This document shows positions 11,986 to 24,878 of a stretch of DNA of 64,000 bases, piece after piece (the stretch's first letter is position 1; each line of letters begins with the position of its first letter). The notes under the pieces were generated by a model. It saw only the letters and a list, made by a program, of their open reading frames with translations, was not told where the DNA came from and ran no database searches. Where the stretch lies: contig NC_081409.1 of NCBI RefSeq assembly GCF_030272615.1, forward strand, positions 912,699,840 through 912,763,839. The letters are read 5' to 3'. This DNA comes from Cryptomeria japonica (taxonomy: Eukaryota; Streptophyta; Pinopsida; Cupressales; Cupressaceae). Position numbers and translations under genes: made by a program.

Positions 11986-13766
11986 AAGATGAACTTAGGG
12001 AGTAGCTAAAAAAATAAATGCATGAAGCAAAAAAAATGCAATTACATGAGAAGACAACAAATTTGGGTCCTGACAACAAGGCCCGATGAGGTACCCAATC
12101 ACAACCAAATCTCTATGAACCAGAGAAATAGAGAAAACCACATGGGAAAAAACTCTACTCCAAAAAGAGATGGAAAAAGCAAGTGAAGGACTGAAGAAGC
12201 CTCCAAACAAGAATGTTCCAAAAGATAGGAACAAAAGAAGAGCAGAAGAATCACTGAAACATGAAGAACCTGGAAAACACTGTCGAAGAATAACTATCGA
12301 TCTAAAGAACCTCCACTGAAATAGAAGATGATTAGGTAGAGAAGACTATAATCTGAATGAGTACCCTCAAATAACAGTACTCGAATCATATGACAAACAA
12401 AGGAAAACAACTAAACTCGAAGATATAGATGGCATAAAAAACCAAAGCCTGAAGAGCTGATCCAATGAATGAAGGAAGCATTAGAAAAATAGGAGAAACC
12501 CCCCATAATGTGGACAAGGGTGAGGGACAGGTTTACTGAAAAGGACGACCAACAAGAACTGCATGACGAAGAACCAGGAACATCGAAGGTGCAGAGAAAG
12601 TGCATAGTGTCGTGGAAGGAACACTCAATTGACACACATCATGAGGCTAATGTGGTGGAAGGAACACTCACGTGACAAAGGTAGATGGAAAATAAAGGCA
12701 ACATCAACCCCCCATGGCACTTAATAATATAGTAATTGTACAATAAGACAAAAGATGTGCAAGATCCCAAGTATACAATGCATAGTGGCACTTTATCTCA
12801 GTGCATTTATAAAAAAAGAAATGCTTACTAAATGATGTACAATGATCAAAAGAGACATAAGATTAGAAAAACAAATTTAACAACCAAAGATGAAACATCA
12901 TACTCAAAGAAATAGATCCCAGGACCTTAAACATCCAAGATATTCACCAGAGTGCTGAAAAGCAAAAAACTAAATAAAATGTACCTAGAGAAGAATCTAG
13001 AAATAAAACTCATATGAATAGAAATAACACAGAACAAGATTTCCAATGATATAAAGTTTTCAAAAAATGGAGTTCGGATGCTCAAGTTATGTCTCCCGGA
13101 GTGCAAAAAATGAACCTTTGGCTTTGACAGCAAAAAACACCATAAAAAAAGAAAAAGAAAAAATTCAAACCTCCAGATCTGGATAGAGCTCGGAAAAAGA
13201 TTTCTGATGATATAAGGCTTGTTGAAAAACGCCTCTGTGAGCCTAAGATATGGCCAAAAAACTGAAGGTCCTCCGGATGGGCCCAGAAGGGGCCTTAAGA
13301 TTGCCTACACAGTGTCAATGTCAACAGAATATTTAGTAGAATATTCCCTACCTGCTAGAAAAAATAGGTTGCCTAAAAATTGTGTCGGAAAAAAAAATCC
13401 GGTGCCTAAAAAAATCCACCTTGTCGGAAAAAGTTGCCTCTCAAATGCCCTATCGAAAAAAGACTTGACGGAAAAAAATTTGGGCGGTGCATGTTGCTGG
13501 AAAAAATCCAGCCGACCAGAAAAATAACACAAGTGCCCAACGATGGTGGAAGTAGCATGGTGGTTGTCGGTGACAATAGGGTGGTCGAGAGGGTGGTTGG
13601 GAGTGGCAGGCAGTTGCCATGAGGATGAGCGTCAGCGGAGCAGGGTGGCAGTGGTGGGGTGGCTGGGAATCTAAGCGGTGGGTGGGCTTCCATGAGGGCA
13701 GCAGTCGGCGGGGCGGCAGTGGTGATCAGGAGGGTGGTAGTAGTGGGGAGGTCGGGAGCCTAAACG
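11986..13766 (-). other. noncoding trailer of the minus-strand copia remnant
   Basis: Purine-rich sequence with no reading frame that shows copia RNase H motifs. The right part (13380-13920) becomes GC-rich with GGTGG/GGCGG words on the plus strand. It fits a long untranslated 3' region or a non-autonomous internal domain; a specific assignment is not possible. Confidence 0.4.
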
Positions 13767-14021
13767 GTGGGTGTAGGGAGGCGGGGCCATGGGCAGTGGC
13801 AGCACGGGCAACGGCCAGAAGGACGACTGCCAGAGCGGTGGGCTACTGGAGTGTGGAAAATTGGGCATTGTTCTCAGGGCACGAGAGGTCGGAGGGTGGG
13901 TCAACGGCCTGTTGTGGGCCGTATGGATAATAAGGATTCTTTGATTTCAAATTTGACATGTGTGCTGCTAATAAGGATTTACATGCTAATAAACACTCAG
14001 TTGTTTCTTTTAGCAACATGT

Positions 14022-14456
14022 ATGGATGCTAATGATGACACTCTTTGTGAGAGTGCTAGTGCACATGAGGGGGAAGTGGCTCTTGATGGCTATGATCAAA
14101 GTGGTGATGGGATGTAAGAGTGTGATAATGAATCCAATTTACTGAGTAGATGCAAACCCCCAGCCCGGTGTGTTGAACCTTAGGATAACGAATTTTTATG
14201 TGAGTGGGAAGACAAAACACATGCATATGAGAGGATTAGTTGTGATCCTTTTCCTTCTCTTGATAACAGTTTGCTTATTATGTACAATGAGAGGGTGGAT
14301 TCTTTTGAGAATTCCTCTTTTGATGAGCAAACTAATGATATGAATGAAACCTATATTCTCAGTTGTGTGCCAGATCATGAGTCTTTGTTTTCTCAGTCGA
14401 GTGATGTTTTTACAGAGTGTGTCATATGTTCAACATGGAAGTGTGTTTTTCAGTGA
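14022..14456 (+). pseudogene. acidic Asp/Glu/Ser-rich pseudo-ORF, unrecognised
   Basis: From the ATG at 14022 (MDANDDTLCESASAHEGEV) one frame continues to the TGA at 14454-14456, interrupted by TAA after GDGM and TAG after RCVEP. Readable pieces include FLCEWEDKTHAYERIS, LDNSLLIMYNERVDSFENS, FDEQTNDMNETYIL and FTECVICSTWKCVFQ. The product would be about 145 residues, acidic, with scattered Cys. The even spread of charged residues and one held frame suggest former coding sequence, perhaps the N-terminal part of a gypsy polyprotein, but I recognise no family. Confidence 0.4.
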
Positions 14457-15479
14457 GCATGACTTATTTTGGTCAAACAATGTCTTGAATTTTTAATCAT
14501 TGCACAAGTTTCAGAAGTTCAGTAGTGAGTACAATGATAATTTTAAGCATAGTAAATGGATAAAAAATGCCAACATGTTTGACCAATGACATTCTAGTTA
14601 TGTTATCAGATTGTTTTCAATGCAGTCAAAGGAAAACCATGTTTATGATAGAGGAAAGCATTGACTGACCTTTTCAGATGGCCTTGGCCCATCATATGTG
14701 GTTTGACTTTTAAGCCATAAGCAACTTGGGGTAGAGTTAACCTTTTTAACTCAATGTCCAATGAAGAGTTGCCTTTCTATTCGAGTTTCCCTATCCAGGT
14801 AATTTCCTTTTGGTCTTCCCTGCAATGGTCTTCTTCCCCAGAGTTCTAGAATCTTGCTATGCCTGCAAGAGAAATACATCCCCAATTAGAGCCACTTTTG
14901 GCACCTACAAATTTTTGAAGAAAATTTAGAGGTTGCCATACAAAATTTGCTAAGGTATGAAAAAGTACACCACTGAAAGCTATTTGAGAGGGCCCTTTTG
15001 CGATCTAATAAGTTGGGATCCAGTCAAATTCATGAGAAATCACTTGGAGAATGTGTTGGATGCATTTCATTAAGTCCATATATCCATCTGCAAGCTCCTA
15101 CAATTAGTTTTAACATGTTTTTGATGCACCTAATTTTAGGGGTTTGCACAAATCTGCATGGTTCATATTTCCAAGAAAGCCGGACTAGCCTACTTGGGAG
15201 GCTTATAACTTGCACCATGTTAATCATCATGAGGATTTTTAGGGCCCAGTTGTTTGAGAATGAAAATATTTTTAGTTGGGCCCGCGAGGGACCCAGCTTG
15301 TCTTACCAAACAATGAAGTTATATTTGCGTGGTCAGTGGAAATATTTTATTATTTTATTCATTATTATGATTTAAATAATAATTACATATGGTTAAATTG
15401 GGGAGCAGTTCACAAAGATGCAAAATAAGGTTAGGGTTTTGTTGCAGTTTCATCGAAGCTGTGACTGCAAGAAGATGCC
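14457..15479. other. no recognisable gene
   Basis: Mixed-composition DNA without motifs, LTR ends or tandem arrays that I can support. Confidence 0.5.
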
Positions 15480-15593
15480 ATGATCACTGGATATGTACCA
15501 AGTGTATATGTGGAAAAGGCTTTAGAAACATCCAAGAAAATACAATTACGGACATACTGCATCCCACACACTCTTCCAACAGTATAAAGTATG
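15480..15593 (+). pseudogene. possible PPR-repeat relic
   Basis: Starting at the ATG at 15480 the frame reads MITGYVPSVYVEKALETSKK. This follows the helix pattern of plant pentatricopeptide repeats (MIxGYxxNGxxxKALxxFxxM). The frame ends in a TAG after HTLPTV. Only one repeat is visible and the flanks are frameshifted. PPR scraps are common in plant intergenic DNA, but one 35-residue match read by eye is weak evidence. Confidence 0.35.
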
Positions 15594-16459
15594 CTAAATA
15601 GAAAGCTTTGGATCAAGGTGTGATCCCAAGAGATGATAAAATTGCACGATATGCATCATCATTTGATGCTGAGGTTTTAGAGTGTCTCAGGAAAATTAGC
15701 AGCTTCGAAGTAAATTACAGTAACTCTGTCATAGTTCCATACTTCTTCTAGGATTTTTCATGCCCGTGAGCACGTTGTGGATATCAATAAAGAATAATGA
15801 TTTGGATATTTGTTAGATGTTGCAGCTATAGGTTATGTGTAGAATGTGAAATCACAAATAGAGCCCATGAACTGTTGATGTCAAGCCTAAAAGTGATGTC
15901 TTCCCACAGAGGAAATAGTTCTAGGCCGAATGTGGAAGCATTGTCATGACATGTGAACCTTTCGACACCTCAAATCGAAGTGTGATCTCATGGAAATATG
16001 AGATTGTAGAGTTATGTATAAAATGGTTTTAATGAAGATAGCTATAGGGACATTCTGAGCAAGTGCCATTGCAGGTGTACTACCAAATTCCACAACCTTT
16101 CCTAGCAGTGATTGTGTGAAAGACACGACATGAGAATTGTTTAATATCGAATATAATGGCCCTCTTCAATGCCATTCACCATACCCGTGCCAATATTGTA
16201 AATTAGACTGTGTGCACCCGCCAAAGGTATAAAGGATTGATATTTTGTTAGTTTGTATTTACAAAATCATATACATGATGGGAAGTACAAATGTGGTTTT
16301 GGTGGCGTACCATGTCGCAGAAGGAATCAGGAAATGAATTTGGTAAAGTGGCATTAGAAATTCCAAGCAAATGTTTATTTGCAGAGATGTGTGTGGGGAT
16401 TTATCCCACATTAATCCCACTGTGAGTTTTAGTGTTATTTATATACCTTGGTTCTCACA

Positions 16460-16860
16460 TATGAAGTGAGAAACTCCTTGCGGCTCATTTTCGACGGTCG
16501 ATCGTTGGAATTTTGACTATTTTTCATTGAACTGTCGACAAACGAAGCCGTCAAAAACTCGTTGTCTGACATTCCGTCGGTGCCAAATAACATCAAAATT
16601 TTGACGAAACCCTGAACTCTTCCGACAGCGGCCATGCACACTCATCTAGCAAGAAAATGTCGTCAGAATTCTGACACCTACTAGGAACTTTCACCGCTGA
16701 GGATTACGATGAGCATCCGACAATAGAGTGTCGTCAGATATACAACATCCTCGTCAGATGTTTTGTTGATTGGTATCGCAATTTTGATGCCTACTAGTAA
16801 CTATGCATCGACAAGGATATTGTTTGTCCAAAGATTTGGTCGTTGGTGCAAATTTGGGAG
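16460..16860. repeat. patch of short CGTCRGA/TCGAC-type repeats
   Basis: Words such as TTTCGACGG, CTGTCGAC, CCGTCGG, TTTGACGA, CCGACAG, GTCGTCAG and CTCGTCAG recur in both orientations within 400 bp, in otherwise CpG-poor DNA. Dense short subterminal repeats of this kind are known from CACTA (En/Spm) DNA transposons, but no CACTA terminus or target duplication was found. Confidence 0.4.
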
Positions 16861-17492
16861 GATGTCAGAATTTCGATGGTGATTTAATTTAAAAATAAAT
16901 AAAATAATATGCATGCCAATTATAATGGTTCTTGTTGGTTCTCTTTTAGCATGTCCTATTAGATGGACCCAAGTAGTTCAATTTCAAGTATATTGGGATG
17001 AATTTCAATGCCATTTGGAATCCAACATGAAGCCACATTGATATTTTATCCATTAATGGTATTCATAATGCCAAGGGTGGTAGGTGGAGAGGGGTAATAA
17101 AAAATGACAGGAATGTGGTTTGAACGTAGGGGATGGCAAAAGGGATCGATGATGGCATTTACAACTCTAATGTTCCAATGAAGAGATAAGTGAAAGAAAG
17201 TAATGGTTGGGAGGTGTGGTAGGGGAAGGTTAAATACCTTGATGGAGATAGAGAGAAGTAAAATTGAGAAGGGAGTCATTTTGGGAAGGTTAACTTTGTC
17301 ACTCTAATTTCTTACACAAACTCATGAGATTTACTATGCTTTTATACTTTGACCTTTAGGGGACTTAGACCAACACTTGGAAGATAAAGGGGAAGGATCT
17401 TCATGAAAGGTGATATCAAAGAAAGTTTAAAAGTCAATAAATGTGCATTTCAATCCATGACATGAGTTACATGAAAAGGAGACATGACAAGT

Positions 17493-20080
17493 CTAACCTA
17501 ACCAATTTATCTTTCCCTCTATCAATTCAAAGCTTGGATATTCAAGAAAGAGTGGGCATTCCCATGTTGCATCCTTAGTAAGAATATTATTCCATCTAAT
17601 CAAGTACTTGGTTATGGTTTTTATCTTGAATTTCCCTTTTTTGGTCTCTATGACTATCTTAGAGACCAAGATGAGGAGGTATCTTCGAGGAAGGCTCAAT
17701 ATGTTTTCCCAGTGACCTCTTTAGTTAGAATATATAAAACACATTATGTATTTTGATTTCACCTAGTAATTACAACTCATACACTACCTTAACTACCTAC
17801 TTTAGGACCTTATATGGCTTATAAAAGTGAGGACCGAGTTTTTCATATTTGATTGCCTTTACGAATGACTACTTGCAAGGCTACAATGAAAAAATTACCA
17901 ACTCTCCTATTTCAAATGTTTCATCCATATGATGGCAATCAAAACATATTTTTGTTGATTTTATGGTTGTTGGAGATTATTTTTGAGTGACTTTGAAATA
18001 TATTAGCCTTGTAGGATCAAGTAGCTTTCTCCTTGGAACCTATTATCAAAATAAACAGGGTCAACAAAATTTTTAATCTTCATACCCATATAATATCATG
18101 AAGGGGTTCAACTCAATGACGATATGATGAGTTGCATTATAGTGGTACTTCCCCAAGGGGAGCCATTTTATCCATGCATTTTTCTAGTCCATTGCATAGT
18201 TTTTTATTGCATTCCACCCATTTATTTACTATCTTAATTTCTTCATCCATTTGAAGGTAATTGTTAGTGTTAGGCATGAATTTGGTTCCCACCAAACAAA
18301 AGAGCCTTTTCTATATGCTCAAGGATTGAGTATGTATGTCGCTCATAATTCTCTTAGGTGGTCCATGAAGCATAACCACTTCCCTTAAGAAAAATTTAGC
18401 AACCTATGGTGCCTTTTAATTCAAAGAAATGATAAAGAGGTGTACATAATAAATGGGTTTTTCCAGAACCATGTATATACAATCCTTTACTTGGACCTTG
18501 AGGAGTCCTACAATGAATTCCTCAAGGCACTCACCCATTTTTCTTAATCATTGGCAATGTATGAAACAATCTTATTGGAAATGACTACTTTATTTTGTTT
18601 CATTTGAAAATAAAAAAATCATTGACCTATTAGAGGATGTCACCTTCGTGTCCCTTCCAAGTGCACCTATCTTTGATTTTCTTATTAGTTTTAAAATACT
18701 ACTACTGGATCACAAAAAGAAAGTAATGGATTACCCTTAGAAATTTTGTCTTAATCTTAGATTCCTATAATCTTGTCCTTTAGAGAATGAGGTCATTGGA
18801 TATTAAGTACTTTTAATATGTTATTTCACTAGAACGCCAATATTTAATGTATTATTTGTGTATTATGTGTCACATTAGTCTTCCAATTTGCATAGATGTC
18901 GGACATTAAGTTCAAGGTTGCTCTCATAGATAAAGAATTAACAACAGTATTTATTTTTCCCTTCACATACTTGAGATCAAAATCAAATGCTTGAAGTTTA
19001 GTTTACCATTTTTTGTTGTTTCTCATTCAAATATTTCTGGTTGAGGAAATATTTCAAGATTTCATGGTCCATCTTGATCTTGAAATTTGACAATATTTGC
19101 ATGAGGGCCAAAATATCTTTATCATAGATTCAGAATCTCCTTTTTGCCTACTTGGATTTATAACTTTGAAAGGCAATGGGGTGCTTTTGCATGAGTGTGA
19201 CTTTGATTCCCTCTCCAAAATAATTAAATTCCAAAATAAATGGATGAAAAAAATTTAATAATAGCTAATAGAGGACATGACCTCATTACCACCTCTAGCT
19301 TGTCAAAATTCTATTGTTTCACTTTCATCCACTCGAAGGCTCCTTCCTTTGTTAGGATGGTTAAGGGAGTGATTAGCTATGATAAACCTTGATAAAATAT
19401 TTTGTAGTAACTCTATAGGCCAAGGGGTAGAGGCAAACCCACAACCACCTTGATCTTTTCCCAGTCTACTTGCACTCCCTTTACACTGATGATATGCTCT
19501 AAATATGTAATTTATGCCATAGAAACTCCATATTTAGACTCTTTATCAAAAATAGTCTAGGAATCCAAAAACCCCAACACTTCATATATGTACCTTAGGT
19601 GCACTTCCAATGTCTCGCTATAAATGAGAATGTCATGAAAGAAAATGTGGACAAATTTCCTCAAATATTTTACAATCCATACAAGAGTAGAATGTTGTAG
19701 GCAAAATTTTCAAGCAAAATAAAATGATAAATATTCATAGTGCATATATTTGCATCTAAAGATGTCTTATATATATCCTCCTCTCAGATATGGGTTTGAT
19801 GGTGACCCAATTCAAGGCTATTTTTTATAAATAGATTACTCCATGGAATTTGTTTATTATCTTATCAATCCCAGGGATTAGGTAACAATTTATTATTGTA
19901 GATACCTATTAGTATTTTGTATTTAATGCACACTCTCATTGTGTCATGCTTCTTTCTTACCAAGGCCACCAAGGAAGAAAAAGGGATAAATCTAGGTTGA
20001 ACGTACCCTATTTCTAATAACTCCTTTATTGTGTTTTTCATTGTATTCCTTTTGTTATTTGAGATGAAGATAAGAGGTAG
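17493..20080 (-). pseudogene. decayed Ty3/gypsy chromovirus pol
   Basis: Read right to left on the minus strand, gypsy Pol landmarks appear in the expected order. RT start near 20050 with KELLEIGYVQPRFIP and a VRKKHDTMRVC segment. RT later region near 19570 (LRYIYEVLGFL) and 19500 (ISVKGVQVDWEKIKVV). RNase H end near 19000 (LQAFDFDLKYVKGKINT, then VVNSLSMRATLN). Integrase C-terminal GPH/Y region near 17880-17800 (FEIGELVIF, EKLGPHFYKPYKVLK). A chromodomain near 17620-17500 (TITKYLIRWNN, DATWECPLFLEYPSFEL, IEGKINWLG). Stops and frameshifts are frequent; no single ORF is long. The integrase-chromodomain fusion places it among chromoviruses. Its LTRs were not identified. Confidence 0.82.
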
Positions 20081-20089
20081 TGATAATAC

Positions 20090-23000
20090 TCACAAAGTAT
20101 AATACATCCAAAACCACACTCATGATTATTAGCCCTCTTTCACTCATTGGAATATTCTCACATAGACCTCTCCAACATGTATGAATCCAAACCCCATGTC
20201 CTCTAACACTCCAACACCATAAGACCTTCCACTAGTCACTCACCCTCGTACATACTCAAGTAGGACTTCCAATACCCATTCAAAGCATACAATGTATAAC
20301 CCCAACACATATACTTCATAGGCATCCCAAGAAGGATTCTCAACATACACAAAAGGGGTCTCTACTCCACCAACCAACCAAAGTAGAAAGGAAGTCTTAT
20401 TGTTACACCGTTGTCCTTTTGTGTCAGTCATGTAGGCTTGGGAAAATTATGAACATGACCTTCCTCCCCTCTCCTTAGTGCCTCCAAAATGCTTCTAGGA
20501 CTTTATACGGTCCATGTACTAACCTTCCCAAAACTCCAACCACTGAACTTCCCATCACACCCTATTTGGCAAACAAGAAATTGTTGTCTCACTGGTTTTG
20601 CTAAGACAGTCACAATCACTGTTAACTTAGGACAGCCAAAGGTTTGCTTAGTTATTGGTTCTTCAACTTGGTGACCCTTTCCCTTGTCAATGGAGCCCTC
20701 ACACATTCCTCTTTCCCTTCACTAGACTCCCCAAGAACCATTGATGCATTCACACCACTTCAAACTCCATGAAATCACTGTGTTTCAAACCGTAACTCAG
20801 AAATCAGTCCCTTGCATTCAACTAGCACGTGCTAAAATTACTCATGAGCCCCTGTAAACACCAAAATATAAAAAGGCATGATATTTTACAAGTTACCACC
20901 AGTTTTGGTGGTTTTCCTATGGCTAAAAATGATGCATTCCATTATTTATGGTCACTGTTAACCCTAGGAAGGGTTTTGACAGTGCTTTACAAAAATTCGA
21001 ATATCTTTTTCAAAACAAAATAAAATTGGATGAAACCAAAGCCAAAATAGAGGTGACTCAATCCTCTTTCATCTCCAATAGGTAATAAATGCAAATAAAT
21101 AACAAAATTTAAGGATCCAAGGCCTAGAAGTGACTGCCACGTGGAGTAACACAGGAAAAGTGCAGAAAGCTTTAAGATTATATTGATTTCTCCTTAGTAT
21201 ATGGCATTCCAACCTTACAATGAGGATAGGCATTTTTATAGGTTTTTCATCCTTCCCAATGCTTAAAACTACCTTTTAAACTCCACTTAGCCATTGGAGA
21301 CATTAAATTGCCCTTTACAAAGAAATGTTGCTCATGACAATATTTGTCAATAATGACAACTTTCAACATTTTGTTAAACCATGACCTTAAACACATTGAA
21401 ATAGGTCCAAATAGACATGAAAGGACCTTTGGAACCAAATTTTACGTTATTACATCAATTTGACCCATTTTGACCCATTTGCATAGTATTGTCCAAATTA
21501 ATCAGGACCTTCCTAGGACCAACTAGACAACTTGATTACATGAATGGTCAAATGACCTTATTACAATGCTATTGGTCTCATTAGACCTTATTGACACAAG
21601 AAACCATCTAGAATTCAAAATGTTCATATTTGACCCCATATAGTTCATTGGAATCAGGAGGTACACTTGGTTCTCCTGGTGCTCCTGCACCAATGATCAT
21701 CAAATGAGAACTATTGGCTATCATAATCACTATGCATAACGAGTTTTTGTTAGAGAGATCAAGTATTATATTAACAAAGTAATGAATTTACAAGGCTACT
21801 TTGATGCATTTTATTCCTACCTCTAGCAGGTAGCAACATTTTTATGTGCACTCTTCTAATTATATGTTAATCTAGGCTTCTAATAGATTGAGGTTGTCTA
21901 ACATGCACATAGATGACTCAAAACACTTTATTCTTATCCAATTAGTGAACTTGAAAAGAAGCAACTATAATTTGTGATTAAGGAGGTGAAGTTCAGGTCC
22001 TTAAAGTGTAAAACAAGGTGAATTCATCTTATTTCAAAGTGCAGACCTGATCCATTCAAGGTGCGAATTCAAGAGGGAGCTGTAAGCCATCCATCAAGGT
22101 AGGTGATTTTAGCTGCAAGTTATCATTTACCCTTTCTTTTTAGGTTGATTTCATCAAATCAAGGTGAGTGCAATATTGTTTTTGATGAGGATTTATTGAA
22201 GATCTGATTGAAGGATACTCTTTTTAAAAAATAGATCTCCTTTTAGATTCGATTGAAGGATTGAGAACTAGTTTCCATTGCATCCTTGTAAATATTATCC
22301 TTTTTAGAGAGTGAAACTTCTTTAGTTCCCATTTGGTTTCATTCAATTTTATGTTGTACAGATAAAGTTCTCTTGATTTTTGTAAAATATGTTAAAAACT
22401 TATTACTAGGGTAACCCAAGAATGAATAAAATGCATTATATCTTGTTTCCATGTTGAATAACTCTTCCAATAGGTAGAAAACACTTTGTACATATGCATC
22501 TTCATGGCCAAATCTCTGCAGGGCTCCATGTCAAGAAAGGTAGGTGCAAAAGGTGTGGAGAAATCACTGTTTTCTGAGTCTTAGTCGGAATGAGACATCA
22601 AAGAGGTGGTTTGGAAGGGTTGAATGTAAATAAAGGGTCTTGGAGGGCTATAGAGGGTTTAGAAGGGAGTGAGAGGGTGATACACATTTGTGTCAAGGAT
22701 TGAAAATCTCTAAATAAGTTAAAATGTCAGGGTTTTGCTGACTGTCCTTAATGACACCTATTTGTAACTGTGAACGATGCTACAACAGTAGGGTACCTTA
22801 TGTCTGTAGGGTGGATGGGAGGGTGAAGCATGTTGTTTTGGTTATGAGAGAGGTTTATTGATATTTCTTTGAGTACCCTTGGGTTGATGTGTGTCTACTT
22901 GGCATTAGGAGTCCTAATTGGAGAAGGACTTGAGGGAGTAAGATTTTGTGAGTTGGTGTGATTCAAGGGTTGGAAGACCTCAAGATAAATTTGGGTAAGG

Positions 23001-23192
23001 TGAGTATGCCTAAGGTGATGCATGTCAGTGGTTTTATGGGAGTAGGGAGTAGGAGTAAGTCTTTGGAGTGTTGAAGCAACTTGAGGGGCTAGTAGCCTAG
23101 TGAGGGCTTGGGGTTTGTTCCCTATTGAATAGGTGAGTTGGGAGAAAGATCTCCCTAATTGATTGAGATTGGTAGATTCTTTGAATCATAAT
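20090..23192. other. long stretch without recognisable genes
   Basis: I find no coding frame with known motifs and no confident LTR end. It may include the worn gag/LTR part of the gypsy remnant to the left. A short direct repeat (TTTGACCCATTTTGACCCATT) lies near 21460. Confidence 0.5.
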
Positions 23193-23399
23193 GCTCCAAT
23201 GCTGACCTTACCTAATTCTATGTTTCTCATTGAAGCTTACACAAATGCTACTGAGGATGTCATCGGAGCCATCTTGTTATAAGATGGTAAAATAGTATGC
23301 TACTATTCAAAGGTTTTCTTTTCAACAATGGGGGATTATCTATATTATGATAAAATTTTATGCATTAGTTTAGGTGATGAGAAAGCATATGAAAAATAG
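23193..23399 (+). pseudogene. Ty3/gypsy RNase H fragment
   Basis: One plus-strand frame reads APMLTLPNSMFLIEAYTNAT, then EDVIGAILL, a TAA, DGKIVCYYSKVFFSTMGDYL and YYDKILCIS. This is the start of a gypsy-type RNase H (APVLxLPDF...FxVETDAS, IGAVLxQ, PIAYxSKxLS, YSTYDKELLAI). The Asp of the first catalytic motif (DAS) appears as Asn. The TAA sits where the family has Gln, so CAA to TAA is likely. It ends in TAG at 23397. Orientation is opposite to the gypsy pol at 17493-20080, so this is a different remnant. Confidence 0.68.
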
Positions 23400-24590
23400 T
23401 ATGAGAGAGACTCAAATTATGGGGAATACAAATAACAAGAAAGTAGTACTATATAGGTGAGCAGAATTGAATGTGTCCAAGGCATGGTTTCTACTTTTGG
23501 AGGCACATAACTCCAATGTGGAAATTCATTTTGGTGGCGGAAAAATAGTGATTCATTTGCAAAGTTGCATGCACTTTCAAGGATGCAAGTAGTAGCAAAA
23601 TCCTTTAGAGGATGTGAGTTACGATGCACTTGCAAATCCAAGATGCATAAAAAAAGTATATAGAACTAAAGAAAAAGACAATAAGTTGTTGAATGAATAG
23701 TTCAAAACACGAAGCAAAAAAGAACAAATGAATAGTTTAAACCATGAAGCAAAAAAGAAAGATAGAAGCAGTAGTAATATTATATCACTTGGTACCAATT
23801 TGAATACTTGGTTCCTCCCCCTATTAATTAAAAGTTAATACTATGCTCTAGATGTCAAAAGAAATTTGGTCATGTGCATTGACCGCTACAATTTGGAATG
23901 CAAAAGAGGGAATGTACCTGACAGTCCGCTACAAATTTAAGAACAGAGAGATTGTATGGCATCGAGAGGTTGCAATCGTAGCCTATGTTTGCCATAATCC
24001 ATGTTGCAGCAATAACGAGATGTGAGATAACATTTATAAATTTTGGATGAACTCAAAGAGACATTTACAAATACAACCTACCCTTTATAATAAGTAACTT
24101 AAAAAATGGATGCAATGAAAATCCTTGTATCAATAATGTTTGGCAGATAGTAAAAAAGTAGAACAATAAATTCCATATAAAAGTGGTTAGACTTAAAATG
24201 ATAAGGAAAATTTAAAAATGCTAAAGAAAATGTCAACTAATAAAAAAAACTTACAAGGATGAGGCATATTCATAACTTTTGCAGTCCCGCCATGGATATC
24301 AACACTAGAAGCAACTCATACTATTAGTGTACATACAAGACAATATGGGACTTCATTATACCCAACAACTTGTGGTGTTGTTGTTCGTGTTGGCTCTGTT
24401 GGACCTTGCAATTAAGATTCAATATACATTATTCACAAGATTAACTATGCAACATAATGAAATATTGAAAAGTGTGTCATCTTATTGAGCTTCTCTTGGT
24501 TTTGAGAATAGTTTAATATTCTCTACTTAACAGGGCCAACCACGTGAAGGTGGAAGCTCATTTGGCCCCTCCCCCCATGCCTAACATCAC
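23400..24590. other. no recognisable gene
   Basis: AT-rich DNA with no supported coding frame or repeat border. Confidence 0.5.
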
Positions 24591-24810
24591 TCTAAATTCC
24601 CTGTTAACATCTAACATTCATTCAATCTTTCTACCATTAATAAAATATAACATTTATTCATTAATATCACATAACATTCATTAACACATAACATTGATTG
24701 ACATTAATTAACACGCAACATTCATCAATATTAATTAACACATATCATTCATAACCATTCATTAGCACATAATTGCATTCATTAACACATAAAAAATCAG
24801 TCATTATCAA
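24590..24810. repeat. degenerate AACATTCATTAACACATA repeats
   Basis: The phrase ATAACATTCATTAACACATAA and close variants recur about eight times over 220 bp with variable spacing, just left of the element at 24879. Confidence 0.65.
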
Positions 24811-24850
24811 ATCAGGTAGATTACAATCATTTCTTTTTTTGTTTTTTCTT

Positions 24851-24873
24851 TTAAGCTATGTAAAGAATAAGTG
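24851..24873 (-). pseudogene. last exon of gene relic, part beyond the insertion
   Basis: Joined to 32915-33031 after removing the element and one GAGCA copy, the frame reads through the junction (NDEENDAPLILYIA) to TAA at 24853-24851. This supports an exon hit by the insertion. Confidence 0.55.
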
Positions 24874-24878
24874 GAGCA
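24874..24878 (+). repeat. target site duplication GAGCA (left)
   Basis: GAGCA directly before the 5' LTR matches GAGCA at 32915-32919 directly after the 3' LTR. Five bases is the usual size for LTR elements. Confidence 0.9.

Noticed and set aside
13305-13930. Overlapping Gly/Pro-rich ORFs on both strands
   Set aside because: GC-rich repeat composition opens all frames; no motif supports any of them.
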